Positions 5,862 through 6,833 of a stretch of 6,833 nucleotides of DNA are shown one piece after another. Numbering within the stretch: position 1 is the stretch's first letter; every line of letters starts with the position of its first letter. Source of the stretch: Nitrospinota bacterium (GTDB lineage: Bacteria > UBA8248). The DNA lies in NCBI GenBank assembly GCA_029937135.1, contig JAPYQX010000161.1:1-6833 (forward strand). The letters run 5' to 3'. The translations under genes were made by a program, and so were the position numbers. A model generated the notes under the pieces. That model was not told where the DNA came from. It was given only the letters and a program-made list of their open reading frames with translations, and did no database searches.

Positions 5862-6148
5862 TGTTCTCCTATCGCTTTGGCCGTCTTCTCCAGGTGCTCG
5901 CCCTGATCGATTGTGCCTTTGCGCTATTTTTCGGGAACCTGCTCTCCGGGATGGAGGCCCAGCTTCAGATTCTCCTCCTCGCCGGGGTTCTCTTCGCGGC
6001 GGGGCGGTATCTCCAGGGAAGTGGGGAGCGATCGATACGGGCGGCGGAACTCATCCGTGGCGACGGCGAGGGTGACCCGGCGGCCACGGCGGGTCCGGCG
6101 GCTTCATCAGGGCCACCAGCGGGCTCCGGGGACGAGGGCGAGCGGTGA
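5861..6148 (+). CDS. Small two-helix membrane protein with disordered acidic tail
   Basis: This 95-residue protein is not assigned to a known family. Residues about 8-27 (LLQVLALIDCAFALFFGNLL) and 35-51 form two hydrophobic helices joined by a short turn. Both ends are then probably cytoplasmic, since basic residues lie before the first and after the second helix. From about residue 66 the sequence is low complexity, rich in Gly, Ala, Pro, Ser and acidic residues, and probably disordered. Its ATG overlaps the aminotransferase stop by one base (TAATG) and has no clear Shine-Dalgarno, so translation is probably by re-initiation. Its own stop TGA overlaps the GTG of the next gene (GTGA). The tight packing and third-position G/C bias support a real gene and a link to its neighbours, but the function is unknown. 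Confidence 0.7.
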   Translation: MFSYRFGRLLQVLALIDCAFALFFGNLLSGMEAQLQILLLAGVLFAAGRYLQGSGERSIRAAELIRGDGEGDPAATAGPAASSGPPAGSGDEGER

Positions 6149-6833
6149 GAGCCCCCGGCTCTCAGGCGACCTTTGCCGGTTGGTGGGAGGCTCGCTGCCG
6201 CGGCTACCTCGACAGGAATTTCGGCCGAGCGGGGGAGGAAATACTCACCCAGCTGACCCCGCTTTTTTTCCGCCCGAGGCCGAGCCCACCCTGCCCGAGC
6301 AGATCCTTCCGCTTTCGTTTGTTCATCTTCGCCTCCTCGGCGGGGAGCCGCTTCCCGCCGTTCAGGAGCGCGCCGGACGGCTGGCGGGAGTGTTAGGCCG
6401 GGCGGGCGGCAAGCCCCCCGTCGGCGCCCTCTATCTCATGCTCACCTCGGCGACCTCGACGCCCGGAAAATTATCCTCCCTCGCCCGCGCCCAGTCCGCT
6501 TTTTTCAGCCTGCTGCTGAGGCGTCTCGCCGCCGCCCTCGACCGGGGTGAGGGGGAGGAGTCCATTCGCCGGGAACTGGCCGAGGTCTGGGAGATCAAGG
6601 GTGAGGCGGGCATCTCCGCCGCCCTTCAGGGGGTGCGGGGCTACTGGCGCCGCCTCCGGGAGCCGGGGCTGGGGCTCGGTTCGCTTCCCTTCGAGCCGGG
6701 GGGGTGGATGGCTGAAAACGGGCTGGCGGGCGAGATGGCCGCGGCGCGGAGTCTTTTCCCCGAGGTTGATGGTCATCTTCAGGCGCTGGCCGAGCGGCTG
6801 GCGGCGGTGGAGGTTTTAAGAAAGACCTCCGGG
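6145..6833 (+). CDS. Uncharacterised protein interrupted by a -1 frame change; partial at right edge
   Basis: A GTG at 6145, with GAGGG 6 nt upstream and overlapping the previous stop as GTGA, opens a frame with coding-like sequence for 42 codons (AGWWEARCRGYLDRNFG, then EEILTQLTPLFF). At the run of seven T (6263-6269) the coding signal moves to the -1 frame. The original frame turns into Arg/Pro/Ser-rich shadow sequence and stops at 6394-6396. The -1 frame is open for 188 codons from 6270 to the last base, with natural-looking helical sequence (for example LARAQSAFFSLLLRRLAAAL and IRRELAEVWEIKGEAG). Joined as 6145-6270 plus 6270-6833, it gives at least 230 residues, predicted mostly alpha-helical, soluble, with no signal peptide and no motif I recognise. 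One added base in the T-run would restore a single frame, so an indel or sequencing error is the simplest explanation. Slippage is the alternative. Confidence 0.65.
6263..6270 (+). other. Seven-T run with in-frame U UUU UUC heptamer at the frame change
   Basis: In the upstream reading frame the codons are CTT TTT TTC, which places the heptamer T TTT TTC in exactly the X XXY YYZ phase of known -1 ribosomal slippery sites. After a one-base slip the next codon is CCG at 6270, followed by the long open -1 frame. I see no strong hairpin at the usual 5-9 nt downstream. A similar in-frame T TTT TTC occurs later in the same gene (about 6500-6506) without a frame change, so the heptamer alone is weak evidence for programmed shifting. 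Confidence 0.5.

Noticed and set aside
6500..6506. Second in-frame T TTT TTC heptamer in the last gene.
   Set aside because: The coding frame continues unchanged through it, so it is simply an Ala-Phe-Phe codon run. It also shows that this heptamer can occur by chance here.
6809..6830. GGAGGT/ACCTCC inverted repeat near the right edge, terminator-like.
   Set aside because: It lies inside the open coding frame and is not followed by a T-run within the window.

Overview
This is a GC-rich bacterial chromosome segment made up mostly of ordinary housekeeping and accessory genes, with no phage, IS, CRISPR or RNA gene visible. The coding frames use G/C-rich third positions and Shine-Dalgarno starts. 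The mix of genes (a coaD/aminotransferase cluster, a MoaB-type protein, an EamA transporter, small secreted proteins with Sec signal peptides) suits a Gram-negative-type bacterium, perhaps a deltaproteobacterial, Nitrospinota or Tectomicrobia-like lineage. That placement is inference from general character, not from a marker gene.

Layout. At the left edge is the signal peptide of a leftward exported protein (73 to 1). Divergent from it is a rightward M24-family (pita-bread fold) metalloenzyme (200-1414). It keeps all five metal ligands but lacks the accessory histidines of classical Xaa-Pro peptidases. A strong, symmetric intrinsic terminator (1440-1480) separates it from a convergent, secreted single-domain Ig-like protein (2098 to 1517). 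A 420-nt intergenic region (2099-2518) follows. It holds a CRP-like palindrome, a second palindrome, a degenerate 17-bp tandem repeat and a GC hairpin, and leads into a MoaB-type molybdopterin-biosynthesis protein (2519-3076). A ten-helix EamA/DMT transporter (3984 to 3103, probable TTG start) converges on it and is divergent from the next cluster.

The right third is a tightly packed rightward unit. It runs coaD (phosphopantetheine adenylyltransferase, CoA synthesis), then a PLP-dependent aspartate-type aminotransferase, then a 95-residue two-helix membrane protein, then a gene of unknown function that runs off the window. The last three junctions are a 19-nt gap, a one-base TAATG overlap and a four-base GTGA overlap, so the four genes are probably co-transcribed and partly translationally coupled.

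The two most notable observations are these. First, the last gene is split by a -1 frame change exactly at an in-frame U UUU UUC heptamer within a run of seven T; this is either a homopolymer indel or real slippage. Second, the M24 enzyme has an atypical active-site surround. I do not see a convincing new multi-gene system here.
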